DNA of 64,000 bases, from contig NC_063151.1 in NCBI RefSeq assembly GCF_020921035.1, positions 26,294,934-26,358,933 of the forward strand, written 5' to 3'. Origin of the DNA: Rhodamnia argentea (taxonomy: Eukaryota; Streptophyta; Magnoliopsida; Myrtales; Myrtaceae). The translations under genes were made by a program, and so were the position numbers. The notes beneath the pieces are model-generated. The model saw only the letters and a list, made by a program, of their open reading frames with translations, had not been told where the DNA came from and did no database searches. Shown one piece after another: positions 1-12,527 of this stretch (its first letter is position 1; each line of letters starts with the position of its first letter).

Positions 1-280
1 TACAAATGCTACACCGGCGCATGCAACTCCTAAGCAAGTTTATATTATGTTTATTTCTTGAAAAATGAATGATTTAAAAAAAAATTTTTCTAAAATCAAT
101 GGCTTCCATCATTTACCAAAATGAAGGAACTATTTTTTTTATTATTAACGGACATGTTTAGTCATAAATTGTTTTCGATAATAAAACCATTCTTCATTTT
201 AAACAAGACAAACGTTCCTTTTTAGGAAAATATTTTTCAAATCATTCCTTTTTCCACTAAATAAATGGAGCCTTAGTTCA
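1..280. mobile_element. Small MITE-like inverted-repeat element (probable hAT type)
   Basis: Two AT-rich arms face each other. The left arm (about 45-85) reads GTTTATTTCTTGAAAAATGA. The right arm (about 225-275), read on the minus strand, begins CCATTTATTTAGTGGAAAAA and continues with a GAATGATTTGAAAAAT stretch like the one on the left. The pattern resembles the common plant hAT-type MITEs that begin GTTTNTTTCGTGGAAAA. No ORF. Exact ends and a target duplication were not resolved. Confidence 0.4.
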
Positions 281-2390
281 CCCATAAGATTGCGATATAC
301 AGAGAAAAAACAAACCATAAATCAACAAATCGAATGAACCCATTCGGTTCGACCATCAGTTTCTCAATTTTCAATGAACCGTTTAGTTCAAATTACGAGA
401 AGCCTATCGTCGATGCCCCGGATGTTAGAGCAATGGCAAACGAGCAGGGAAGATCGGGATTTTCAAACTCAACGGAATCTTAATGGGACGAAATCAAAAC
501 GTTGGATATTCTAAAGACTAATAGTCAATCGCGTTGAAGATCCGCCATGGAAAATCCGGTTCTCTTTCTTTTTTTGGGGGGGCCAAGAAACTTTTCTATG
601 TGCTTGTTCTAGGTTTTTCTTGGCCAAGAAATGAATCTCATTACTCAAAAGAGCAAGAAGATGATCTGCCCATTTTCTTTAAATAACGAAACCTAATCTA
701 CAAGTCCCTTATTTTTCCTTCTTAATAATCTAAATGGAGCAAAACCAAAAGTACATAATTTAAAAAGGGTACGAGCTTAATCCAGAGCTTAGTCTCGTTT
801 AGCCAAAGAATGAACGAGAGACCAGTCTGGTCCTTCTTGTTTGGCCCAAAAACGATAGACCCTCCTCCATTGCCGAAGACCCTTCCATTTCAATGGCGCT
901 TCTTCAGACAACGTTCTGAACAACGAACTGTCGACGCTTTTATTTTCCCTATGTGAAGTTCATGAACTGTGATTGTTCCGTGTCAGATGTTTTTCTCTTC
1001 TCTCTCGAGCTTTTTCTAGGGTTTTGTTTTCATGCTGTCCTCTTCAATGGGCTCCTCCTCCTCCTCCTCCTCTTTTCTTCCCCACCACCCACCAACACCA
1101 CCACATTGATCATCGAATGTGGTGGACCATCTCTGCACGTAAAACGCGACGACTGATGGTAAAATCTTTCGATGACAGATCTGGGTTTTTGTCACTGAGT
1201 TGATGATCATCTGCCATGGAAAGTCGTTCCCTTTTTGTTCAATCCCTTTCTGTGGTGTGCTGCACTTTTCTCTGTCTCCATATATTATCGATCTTTTTTC
1301 CATCCCTTTTTCCGCAGTCCAAAAACATAAATTTTACAGACAAATCATGCGTAGTTTCATGGAATGAGAAATGTTTACAAGGTTTTTCGGTCAGCTATGT
1401 GTAAGTTCGCAATTACACTTTATAGACAAATCATGATTAAACCTGTCAAACTGATAACCTATTTAACCCGCTTATTGTAATGCAAATTTAGTAACTCATT
1501 CTCGACCTAATCCACACTCAACGTATATCTAACCCATACTTATTCCTAAAACACTTCCATAGTTAATCCAATATAAGAAAACTCATACCAAAACCGATAA
1601 GAATGCGAAGTAAATGAACGCAAGATCAAGTAAAAGCGAGAGAGAATGAAAAGAGAGTGAATCGGGTTTAAGTAAATTGTAAACTCGTTTACAACCCATT
1701 TAACACTCATATTGTGTTAAACCTCATTTGTGATCGATTTTTACAGGTCTAATCATAATTAAGGCGATGCATTGTCGACAAAAATACACGCTTCAATACA
1801 ACATCGTAGATAGGGGCCTTAATACTGCTTGCTTGGGCAACACACATCCCCGCGGAAAAAATGAATCAACTCTAACGACTTTTCAACCAAGTATATGCTT
1901 AAAATTTCCATGGTATCAGGATTGAGTGAATTTTTTTTTTTTTTGAAAAACTCCAAAGTCTTCCTAATCAACAATGTCCGCGATTAGTTTGTTACTGGCA
2001 CAGGTCTTGACGTAGAGAAGGCATTTCGCCGTACCGATCCTACTCGACAACAATGGTCGCGATTAACTTATCATACCATACCGGCCATGCATTCGAGTTA
2101 CAAATTATTATCGGTCCAATTAATTTTCTTCTGAAGTAATTACTCTTTGCCGGCATTTTCCAACCCCTTTTGTTACGTGGTATTGTGTTTCTTTGATTAG
2201 GGTTCCATCGCGAAAGTAATCTTTTCTTGCTTGAGGAAAAACACAGACGATTTTGAGCATACATAATTTAAGTTTGGAGGCTACATGTGAAATACCGAGT
2301 GATTATGGTACATAATTATTGTCTTTATGAATATTTTGCTTTAATATCATTTTCTAAAATTTTTGTATGTGTGATATATAGCACACACAA
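281..2390. other. Intergenic region, no supported gene
   Basis: No reading frame here has recognisable protein similarity. Short frames near 950-1400 are low-complexity (CTC/CCT triplets at about 1048-1090 giving Pro/Leu runs). The pyrimidine-rich stretch around 980-1130 looks like promoter or 5' leader sequence, but no coding exon follows that I can support. Confidence 0.5.
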
Positions 2391-2391
2391 A

Positions 2392-2466
<75 letters not shown>
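2383..2466. repeat. Compound (CA)n-(TA)n microsatellite
   Basis: A short CA/AC tract runs directly into about 32 uninterrupted TA units (about 2403-2466). The frame crossing it yields only Tyr-Ile repeats and is not a gene. Confidence 0.95.
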
Positions 2467-2467
<1 letters not shown>

Positions 2468-2988
2468 CACTTGGGTGGGGAATTCCTCAGTGGGCTGAGT
2501 GGGCATGTCTAAGGTTCAACGATGTAATAATGGCCGAGAAATGATGCCGAGTGAGCTGTCGGTGCTCGGTGGTTCTGCTGTTGTACAAGCTTTCAGAGAT
2601 CTTGCAAATGACAAAGTTTGAATCAACTAAACAATGACATTGCTCCTGCTTCATTGTCAGTGCGGATACTTAATTTGAATCTCCAGCATGCATTCAATGT
2701 TTTCTGATTTTATTGAACAATTACTTCTCGATCTATTTGAGATTGCGATAACTATTGAAATGCAATACCAAGCTTCCGATCGGAAGTCACGCCTCTCTCA
2801 TAAGATGATAAAAAATTTGTCCACGGTGATAAAAATCGTCGAGGCATACAATCTTTCTATATATATATTACATTATGCCTTTCTATAGATGCGAATTCCA
2901 ATCACAAGTGTCATATTTTCTTGGCAGAGAATTTGTTAGTTTTATTTTGGTCATTTTTCTATGTGAGATGCTTCCTACATGTTTTTTT

Positions 2989-3422
2989 AGAGGGAAAAGG
3001 CCACAAAAAATCCCAGACTATATTCACTGTGACATATTTACCTCAAATTTTTATTTTATCACATAAAAAACTCTAAACTTTTACCCGCATGACACATTTA
3101 CTCTAAGTTTTTTTTTTTTGTGAAATGAAAATCCCAAACTTATATCCGTACAATACATTTACCCAAAATTATTTTTTTGTGACACAAAAAACTCCAAATT
3201 GTGGGCATATGACACGGTTTGAGATAAACGCGTCACCTGGATACAAATCTAGGATTTTTGAAGTCATACGAAAAATTTGGGATAAATGTGTTATACTATT
3301 ACAAGTATAGAATAATGTATCATGCGGACACAAGTTTGAATTTTTTTTGGCTTCACAAAAAAAATTGGGATAATGTGTCGAGTGAATATAATTTATGATT
3401 TTTGGTGATTTTGTTCCCCTCT
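2989..3422. mobile_element. Fold-back MITE with internal tandem units
   Basis: The left end (AGAGGGAAAAGGCCACAAAA) is matched in inverse orientation at the right end (AGAGGGGAACAAAATCACCA on the minus strand). The match extends about 60 bp, including a shared TATATTCACT block. Between the ends, three to four roughly 60-bp units recur, each built of ACACATTTACYCNAA followed by an A/T run and AAAAACTCNAAACTT. No coding capacity. The GGGAAAA terminus resembles the ends of the elements at 26.7 kb and 60.4 kb. Confidence 0.65.
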
Positions 3423-3962
3423 TTGTATCTATAACAAGACAATTACCAATTTCATATCGCACACGACATTCCTTTACACCCCCACACTCTTTTTCTTGGT
3501 CTCTGTTCTTTTTAAGGACATTCTTTTGCCTTAATCTATGATACAATTTGACATTTGACAGTACATCTTGAGCCAGGTGCAACTTCTTTTTCCCAGACAC
3601 AAAAATCCATCCGTCTTTTGATGCAGTGGTAAGCAAAAAGAAACAGAATAATTTAAAAAAAAAATAATCAGATTAAAGTTTTCCATAATGAAAGTTAAAA
3701 AAAAATTAAAAAAAAAATGAAATGCCAAAAAAGAAAGGGGCGCTTATAGAAAAGGTCAAAGAAGCTTCTTTTCTGTATCAACAGAGCAGACCAGCTCTCT
3801 CTCTTTTCTCTATCTCTGTGTTGAGCTAAAACCAGAGTGACTGCTTTTTCACTACTCTCTCCGTCTCTCAACAGTTTAATCCTCTGCTTCTCCCTCACAC
3901 ATCTCTTCCAAACTTTCATCTCCGCAAGCTTGGAGCTCCCTTTTCATTTTGAGGGAACTTTG

Positions 3963-6181
3963 ATGTCTACTGCACCGTTGGCACATGATTACATAGGCTT
4001 AAAAGAGCCTTCTTTAATGTCGAGGAGCTCCGAGAAGGGCTTGCCCTCTTCTTCTCCGGGTGAACATGAGAAGAAGTCCTCTCTTAACCTCAGAGAAACC
4101 GAGCTGAGGCTTGGGTTGCCTGGTTCTCAGTCTCCGGAGAGAAGGCATGCCCTTGGCGTCTCTCTGTTTGGCAAAGATTTGGAGAGCAAGAGTGGTGTTT
4201 TGGGTTTCGCTCTGAGCTCTTCGAAGAACTCGGTTTCAGGAGCCAAGAGAGTGTTCTGCGATGCCATTGATGGGTGTCCCAGCAAATGGGTGTTCTCCGC
4301 GAGCAACGGTAAATCTGAGGTTGATTTGGCCAAAGGGGGTCCTGTTTTGTTGTCTCCAAGAAGCGGCAAGGAGAGTGATAATGGGGTCCACACCCTGCAA
4401 CCTTGTGTGTCCAAACCAGCCATGAAAGAGGGTCTTGGTGGTGTTCCTCAGTCTCCAAAGCCCGAGCAAGGGGAGAGGAAGAATCAAGGTGCTGCTGGTA
4501 GCGAGCATGGCTCTGCACCAGCTGCAAAGTAATTTTCGCTCTTGGCTCTTTCCGGAGTCATACCCAGCTTTTTGGGTTTCATTAATCCCCTTTTTCATTT
4601 TCTTTAAAAGTTTTTTTTGGAGTTACGTGATCTTCTGATGATGAATAAGTTTTTACTCTATGCTTTCTGCAGGTTTTTTGTCTTTTGGTTTGTTTGTTTG
4701 TGCAAGGTAATTAGTGAAAGGATCCGTCTTAACCAGGGTTGATACCCAGGCCCATGATCTTCTTCTCATTTGGGTTTTGTTGTGTTTGAGCTTGCACAGT
4801 GTAGAATTTTCTCAGTTGTCTGCATGTACGCCTGATTCTTGGGCAAATCCCCTTCTCACTCCTCAGAGTGTCATATGGTGCAAACTGCCTTATGACCCAA
4901 ATAAGGCCATCAAAAGATAGCTGCTTGTCTTGGGATCAGCTTCTTTATAGTTTATTCTTGTGTGCACCATTTGGGTCTTTGTAATGATCACAAGAAGAGA
5001 ATTAAAGATCTTTTCTCAGTTAAAATCCTCTAATTGGAGGCTGATCATACTGTATTCGTTCACCGAGATATTCCCATCTTCGGTTTGCTCACCTGTAAAG
5101 TGTTCAGTTTTTAGTCTTAAGTGAGTGCTGAATGTGCAAGTGCAACATGCAATTCAACAGGGCACAGGTAGTAGGATGGCCACCAATTCGATCATTTCGC
5201 AAGAACACCACGGCCTCTACTTTGGCGAAGAACAGCGACGACGCGGAAGGCAAATGCCTCTACGTGAAGGTCAGCATGGACGGAGCTCCCTATCTGAGGA
5301 AGGTGGACCTCAAAACCTACAGCAGCTACTCGGAACTCTCCACTGCTCTTGAGAAAATGTTTAGCTGCTTCACCATCGGTAAAGTTTCCGACCCATTTCA
5401 TTGGAGACTACGAGAGATTTTAATGAGACAAACACAGTGGTGCTCGGTTTCAATTATGAATATGTTAACTTCACTGTCTTTCACTTCTTGTTGTCTATGT
5501 GTACACTCTGTGCGACTAAACTTTCGAACAGTCTTTGTTCTTATGAATTATCAGCGAGCTTTCATGTCTCGTTCTGGTACTTGGCTTGCCCTACTATAAG
5601 TGGATGCAAAAATGCCTTCGTTTCAGAAGGTGCTAAGATTATCCATGCCTTGACTCTGTATTGCGAATGGCAGTATCAGGGCATTGTGATTCTCATGAGC
5701 CTCTGGGGCAAGAAAGCCTGAGTGAGAGCCGTTTGGCCGACCTCCTCAATGGTTCTGAATATGTTCTCACGTACGAAGACAAGGACGGCGACTGGATGCT
5801 CGTGGGTGATGTCCCCTGGGAGTAAGCACTTCTCCTGAAATTCACTCCTGAGCATTCTCCCCTTAGGACTTGATTTTTCTGGGGCATGACTCTGATTTTT
5901 AGTTCTTGAAATGAAGAAGATCCAAGCTATCAAATAGCCTGTTTCTATTTCTTATTCTGAATCCCCTCTTCATATGCCGTCTTCAGGATGTTCACCGACT
6001 CATGTAGGAGACTAAGGATCATGAAGAGTTCTGAAGCAATTGGTCTAGGTACCGGTTCTTTACCGCACGCGCGAACAAGTTTTTATCAACTAGGAAATTC
6101 ATTTGATCTGACCTAATGTCACTGGCCAATTCTTCGCTTGCAGCTCCAAGGGCCGCAGAGAAATGCAAGAGCCGGGATTAG
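3963..6181 (+). CDS. IAA27-like: Aux/IAA auxin-responsive repressor, IAA27-like
   Basis: Five exons (3963-4528, 5161-5378, 5680-5821, 5987-6048, 6144-6181) join in phase to 341 codons. Nuclear repressor of ARF transcription factors, degraded on auxin binding by TIR1/AFB. All four domains are visible. Domain I has the EAR motif in [10 protein letters not shown]. Domain II is the degron VVGWPPIR at the start of exon 2. Domains III and IV form the PB1 fold, from [20 protein letters not shown] to [20 protein letters not shown] basic tail KCKSRD is a likely nuclear signal. The N-terminus [13 protein letters not shown] is typical of the IAA27/IAA8-9 long-linker subgroup and decides the start; the frame stays open upstream to another ATG at 3837, which I do not favour. 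The exact paralogue (IAA8, 9 or 27) is inferred. Confidence 0.95.
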
Positions 6182-7251
6182 CGGGCAAGGCGCTTAACAT
6201 CTCCTCTAAAAAGGATTTTGAGTGATATATTTCTATTGAATCCCTATATCTGTTGCTAATTGTCCCTTGAAGCTTTGGAAAGTTTCCTTGAATGGAAGTT
6301 TTTCATTTGAATCATGTCTAGATCACATGTTTGTTTTTCTGGTTCCTATGACGTTGTACGTTCGAATTCCTGTTGATGTAAATGGTCTGCTTGTTGCTTA
6401 TGAGTCTCTCTCTCTCTCTCTGTGGTACTTTCTAGTCTCTATCTACCATGAGTTTCATGGTTCATGATACATCGAGAATCATGGGAGACTACAAATGGTT
6501 GAAAATTACATGGGCTTACCTGATTTGATTTATGAAATGAGATTGATTTCGTCTACCGACCATATCCTCACACTTGGGTCAACCAAGTCCACATTTTTTC
6601 CACCGTGCCTCCACTAGTTGACTTCGTTGACCTCTTTCTTAGGTTTCCATTGCCATTTGAACATGTCTGGATTCAATTCACACGCTGGTCTTCCAGTTTC
6701 GGAAGACGGTCCCTGGTTCCTAAAACACATCTGGATAAGGATTAGAATGGAGAGGCCTGATCCTCACCTGCACCGCCGAAGGCGAAGGGCCAAGTCACGA
6801 AGGCTGAAATCTTCTGTGTCTATGTAACAAGTGTTCAAAACACATGCACAAGGACTGCACTCTGCATTACTACCATCGTACTGTTTAGATAGTCACTGAC
6901 ATTTCCATTGAATTAGGATTTCCATTCGGGTGGATAATCAGAACAGTACAGTGTCGTCTTGATGCATATCCATTTAATCTTCCAATTATTCAATCGTTCC
7001 GACGAGGATATCAACGCATTCTCCTCGCCAAATCCACAGCACCAACAAGCCAGAGAAAGAATGTTAAAGCATTTCATCGCAGCAGATCATTCCGAAAACT
7101 GGAAATAGAGAATACAACAGAAAATGAACCTGATAACTACACTGCAGCAACGTGAAAAAACCAAGCCTAACACTAGTATTAACACGAGTCTGAGTCTCGA
7201 GAAAGAAGGCAAGGCCGCCTGTCACGGTAAATTGTCTCATCAGTGTTACGA
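6182..7251. other. Convergent 3' intergenic region
   Basis: Lies between the 3' ends of the Aux/IAA gene and the minus-strand membrane-protein gene. Holds their untranslated tails and a short (TC)n run near 6404-6420. No further gene or clear repeat seen. Confidence 0.6.
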
Positions 7252-10131
7252 CTATTGTTTTGATACCTCAACATATACCATCTGAGTATACCCGTTAAAT
7301 ACAGAACGATCGAATCCCGACAAGCCAAGCCGCTGAAATAAGCGAAACCGACCATCTTCCACAATTGGAGGGCTGGTGCGAGCAGGATCATATCGGGATT
7401 GATGTGTGAGAGAAGGGCCGGCAACGGGAGGGAGCTCCCAATATACATCAAGCACTGACTCGAGGAATCGGCTGTTTTGAAAGTGCTGTGTGTAGGAGAT
7501 AGGTTCATTACTGTGGTTGAAGTTATCACGCATATTGCCTCGAACACCCCACCAAGCTTCGCCGGGACCACATAACTCATCTGTATCCACTGCCTTCTCC
7601 CAGAACTTCTTTCTCTTCGCTCTAATTCTGGCTTCATCGCTAAACTTAAAGCAGCTGTGGCCACCCCCTGAAAGACGTTGCACAACAAAGGGAATCAACA
7701 ACTAATCCTGATTATCCCCAAACTGAAGAGAACCCTAATTCACTAATTCCTTAAGAGATAAAGGAGAGCTGTAGCACCTGTAATATAAAATTGGTCACAG
7801 ATTTGTCTTAAAGAATAATGATCTCCAGTCCCAGTATCATAATTGTCCTCAAAAACAAGATGCCTGAAACCAGCTCTCCGTGCTTGCTTGAGCCTGCAAT
7901 TGAAAGATTGGTACAAGAGCAGCAATGGGTAATCCGATTGCAATGAAAAGAGTTGGCTTCACTAGCATGAATGGAACCAAAAGGTTAGGGATACAAATGA
8001 AATAAGTCAAACTATACCTTTTCAACTCATTTTGATGATCGTCAAAAAAAATAAGAACACGACTGAGATCAGTGATCCCGCGTTTCTTCATCACAGTTTT
8101 CCAGTCCATGCTTCCAAAATCAACAAAGTCCTTCCCAGCAAAGTACGTGCAGTTGCCATCAACGTAAGCAGGGCCCTTCTTTAGGTACTTCTCAGGATGT
8201 CGGGGTGAAAGTGAAATAATTGGAGTGTCTGGCATTGCTTGCCGCAAGACCCAAGTCGAATGACCCTTAAAAGCACCACTCTCTATCAGGAGATCTGGCT
8301 TAAGCCACCGTGCAATGAACCACAAGCCAAAGCTGTGATCAAAGCCCATTCCATACATATTATTCTTGATTGGTCGGGTTTCATATATAGGTACAAATTC
8401 TTCCAACCCCTTGAGCAAATCCTTGGATGTCCATTCAACATTTTTTCCGTGTTTCGATCTGCCTTTTACCAAGTAGAAAAATCAAATGACTAGGTACTCC
8501 AACTAAAGTCATCTATGAATCGACAAATTATAAAGTATAAGCGATGTGACATCGAAGATTGAATGAATTCATAAATCAAAAGCTGAAAATGAAATTATTT
8601 GCGGATCTGGGTTTCCCTAATCCCAGCTCAATTTAACCAATTTAAGTGCGATACAGGTGAATTCAAAGCACAAGATGCTTATCAAGTAAACTTATGTCTA
8701 CTTATAAATTCCCCTTAAGGTGCCTGCATTTCATGTAAATGTGTAAGAAGAGATGCAGGTTTACCAATGACTACTGATGCATAGCAACGGACTGGCAGCA
8801 TAGACCTTCTATATCATAAATTCCAGTTTTGCATATTCCATCAAATGCCAGAACACTAAATTCAATGCTGAGGTTCCGGCCAAAAAGATAAAAAAAAAAA
8901 ATCAATGCTGAGGATGACATTTTTCACACTTCATCAGTCAATTCTTTAGAAGCTCCTGAGCAGTAAGCAGCAGAGAGGAGTAGCACCTTGATTGCTATTG
9001 TTATAATAAACTAATATAAACTTTGGCATAAAAATTTATTTACCAAATTCAGCAAAAACGGAATAGTGGTGTTTACAACACAATCAATCGAGATACAAAT
9101 TTTACAAATCCATATCCAATACTGCACAATAATACCGAGCAAGAGATTCGCAATGAAACTGAAACGGAGCTACCACACCAAAGCATATTACATCAAGCTT
9201 CAAAGACATCAATTTCTCTCATTACAGCAAATTCATGGAAACCTCAGCAGATCCAGCTAATCTAATTAAGTTCAGTTTAGATGTGATGACAGTAGATATC
9301 GCAGACATGCAAATAATCAAGACCAAACCTCCTCCATTGTTCATGTGTGCACAGAAAATACCTTGGGCACGATATTCATAATGATGAAACAACAGAGGCA
9401 AAAGACAGTTCAACGACCAGGGGCACTACTCGGACATTTCAACAATTCATTTCTCTATCATCTTCCAAGCCACATTTCGCCCATTTGGAAAACAATTTAC
9501 CAAGAACGCCTTGGAGGAAGGGCATTTTCTAATTAAATTGAGCTCACTCAGAGAGCCAAAAAGTCATGTATTACCTTGCTCTTAGATTCAGCAATCAAAC
9601 CAATCCCAATGTCTACACTCAAAAAGTGAAAAGCTAACAAAACCAAATTTCATTTCAGCTCAAACACGAGACCGAAGCAAGTTCCGATCCAAATTCAAAT
9701 AAACCAGATCCAATCCCGCAATTTCTCCCTAATTGCGTCCCTCACAAGGCTAAAATCCATCAAAACAGGAGAAACTTACACCAAGGAACGCCGAGCGAGC
9801 CGAAATCGGACTCGAGGCCGTCAAATCCGAAGAAGCGGGCGCGGGAGACGGGGTCGTAGGGGTCGGAGATGCAGACAATGTTACGGGAGTGGCGGATCGC
9901 GGAGGGGATGAGGAAGAGGACGAGGAGGCAGATGAGGACGCAGGGCCAGGGGCAGACGTGGTTGAGCTTGGAGAGGTTGGTGATCCTGGCGACGAGGATG
10001 GAGACGTGGTTCTGCTTCTTGGTCTTGGACTCGTCGGCGGAGAGGGAGGCGGCGTCCCCGTCGCCGCCGCCGCCTTCGCCGTCGTCGGTGTGCGGCGAAG
10101 GTCTGCGCATGGAGAGGACTCTCTCGAGCAT
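7252..10131 (-). CDS. Plant membrane-anchored protein with Rossmann/SAM-methyltransferase-like domain
   Basis: Four exons on the minus strand (10131-9780, 8462-8018, 7893-7778, 7667-7252) join in phase to 442 residues. The Ser/Gly-rich, polar N-terminus is followed by one hydrophobic segment (CPWPCVLICLLVLFLIPSAI, about residues 60-79), as in a type II membrane protein of the secretory pathway. The large C-terminal domain contains LLIESGAFKGHSTWVLRQAM, which resembles motif I of class I methyltransferases, then IISLSPRHPEKYLKKGPAYV and VLIFFDDHQ. Exon 1 to exon 2 rebuilds GVPWCRSKHGKNVEW, which fixes the acceptor. I recognise the protein as conserved in plants and usually annotated as a SAM-dependent methyltransferase superfamily or uncharacterised protein; no substrate is known to me. 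The start at 10131 is the first ATG after a GA repeat; MRRPSP seven codons on is an alternative. Confidence 0.85.
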
Positions 10132-10203
10132 CGGAGCGAGAGAGTGAGAAGTGAGCGATGCGAGTGTGCGAGGGTCACCCGGTGTTTTCAGATTGTTTCA
10201 ATT

Positions 10204-10230
10204 TCTCTCTCTCTCTCTCTCTCTCTCTCT
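10204..10230. repeat. (CT)n microsatellite just upstream of the membrane-protein gene
   Basis: Uninterrupted CT run, reading (GA)n on the strand of the gene that starts at 10131, about 75 bp before its ATG. GA repeats in 5' leaders are known binding sites for plant BPC/GAGA proteins; a role here is inference. Confidence 0.85.
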
Positions 10231-10231
10231 A

Positions 10232-12527
10232 GATTGTTTCAACCATCTTTATCTGAATTTTAAATCAAACCCCAAGATTTATCTAAATCGCATACTTGGA
10301 CGAGAATTCGTACCTTTTAACATTTCAATCCCGCCTGTATTTAATATAATCACATGCCTTTTTCTGAAAAAGCTCCATCTTTAACTAAACATTTTTATCG
10401 AAATTTTTTGCTCAGTGCACTAAAGAAATGAACGAGAATTCGTATCTTATCTTCTTAACATTTCATTCCCTGTTTCTATTAAAGATAACCACCACACGAA
10501 TGAATCCGTTTACCCAATTCAAATACAAAAATGCGATTTTTTCATCTCGGTACGAACTCGAGATAGACTGTTTGTAGTGAATTAATCCGGAAATGAAAAT
10601 CCCCCGATTAGTAGGCAATCTATTATATGTTTTATACAGTAATGTTGAGTTTTGTGTAGTGGAAGAAAATAAAATGGAAAAAAAAATGAAATGGAATGGA
10701 AGGGTTGGGAATAGATATGGCCAGATGGAATCGAAGGCCCAAAATTGGTTCGGAACCGGCCCATTGACCAGGTCCACGGTTCCGACCTTTTTTTTTTTTT
10801 TTTTTAAAGGGGGAGGCTGGGGGGAAAGAGCCGTTGGGCTGGAACCGCGATTCTTACCGAATCAATCGGTTTGTATTTTTTATAAAATAGGCCCGCCACG
10901 TCTAGTTGGGAATGATGATTTCAATATCTTGTTTGGTAAATTGTGAGAATGGAATGAAATGACTCTTGGATTCTTGCCTTTGGTTTACAAGCAAAAATGT
11001 CATGGGAATAGGAGTCAATGAGGAATTTTTAGTAAATTTATTTTACACCGCTTTTGTGTTATAGTAAAATAATCGAATTCTTAATCAACAATTATTTAGT
11101 AATAATCATAATATACATCACTCATATTTAATTGATTGTAACAAGAAAATAAGTATTTATCACAGATAATTTAAAAGTAGAATTATCGAAACTTAAATTA
11201 TAATGATTGATTTTCAATATTGATCATCCTACTCATCAATCATATTGAATCGGCTATTGCTAACTATTTACTATAGTTGAAGTATAATAATTCAATCGGA
11301 ATTCTTAAATAGTCAATCCGAATCATATTGTTCATTCACTAGTCAATCCGAATCATATCATTCATGCACTATAACCTAATATAGAAAAAAATATCTTAAT
11401 GAGATATTCAAATACTATACTTAATTTATTATTAACTACTATGACGATTTCTTAGTTGCATTAATTGGAATGGTGATTCCAACTTCTAAGGAGGTGCATG
11501 AAAACGTTTTAGAAATAGAATTTTTGTTCCAAACCTATTTCTAAAATAGGTTTGGAACATAAACTAGTTTGGTAACGCAATTCTATTTTTCTATTCCTGA
11601 AACAAAAAGTTATTCTAGGAATAGATTTGAATGAGAAATGAGCAAAAAATAATTTTTTAGTTCTCCGAAAAACAGAAATAGAAATCTCACTTTTTCTCGA
11701 ATACCCGCCATCACTAACCACCGTTTGCTACCGGCCGGTCATTGCTTCTCGCCGCCATCGGCTAGGCGTTGCATTTTCTAGAAGTAAAATTTTTTAACTG
11801 TTGTCAAACAAATTTCTATTATAGGATCAAAAATTTTATGCCGTTATCAAATGTATTTTTTTGCTCAAAAACTCATCCGGAAACATAAATAGAAAAAACA
11901 ATTTTTAGTCAGAAATCTATTTCTGGAATATAATGGTTATCATTCACTCTCTAAATGTCCACCAAACATTAAAAAAGGGAATCATAGCCATTCTCGTCCT
12001 TTCAATTTCATTTAACCATATATAATACCTACACTACTATATTAATATTGTCTTTGTGATTTTTTTATACTAATTAGTTCATATGTAAATTGATAATTTG
12101 ATTCTATTGTATCTTTTGCAACCGATGATACCTTAAGATAATCAAGTCCTTAATGCTAAAAAGTTTTCCCATTCCATTTCAAATGTATTTTGGTACGATA
12201 ATCTACGCTAATTTCACTTTTATCAAATCTAATTCATATCTGAGACTGTGTTTATTTGGCTTTGTATGATTTATAAATATTTTTTTAAAAATTATCCCTT
12301 ATAAAAATAAATAAATAAAAAATGTTGTCATTATTTATTAAAATATCTAGACATATGATTAATTTTTTTTTTCGGTGGAACAACAATCCGAATCCGCCCA
12401 ATCAAAAATCGCCATGGAAATCCTTTGAACATGGCACGTGAGCGACACCTGCCGCCACCGTCATCCTCCGCCTCCTCCTGCCTTGCCTTTTTCCAAGTCG
12501 GAGAGGAAGGCACCGAAGACTTCAGGA
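10232..12527. other. Intergenic region between divergent genes
   Basis: AT-rich DNA separating the minus-strand membrane-protein gene from the plus-strand ASCC1-like gene. Contains a T run at 10791-10808 and the probable MITE described separately. Small ORFs are spurious. The upstream region of the ASCC1-like gene (about 12300-12527) probably holds its promoter and leader. Confidence 0.55.
11490..11950. mobile_element. Probable MITE
   Basis: The left arm contains AACGTTTTAGAAATAGAATT and the right arm, inverted, AGAAATAGATTTCTGACTAA. A short palindrome (CCAAACCTATTTCTAAAATA and its inverse) lies near 11530-11560. This resembles widespread plant MITEs rich in AGAAATAGAAATTT, but the arms are degenerate and the ends are approximate. 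Confidence 0.35.

Noticed and set aside
2287-2544. 85-codon frame
   Set aside because: It is mostly Tyr-Ile from the (TA)n microsatellite.
3837-3962. In-frame N-terminal extension of the Aux/IAA protein (MTAFSLLSPSLN...)
   Set aside because: The family starts near MSTxxLxHDYIGL. The upstream part is pyrimidine-rich leader sequence with no conservation that I recognise.
9750-10263. Overlapping frames of 92-142 codons around exon 1 of the membrane-protein gene
   Set aside because: Shadows of the true exon (9780-10131, minus). The GC-rich, Ser/Pro- or Glu/Asp-biased translations have no domain.
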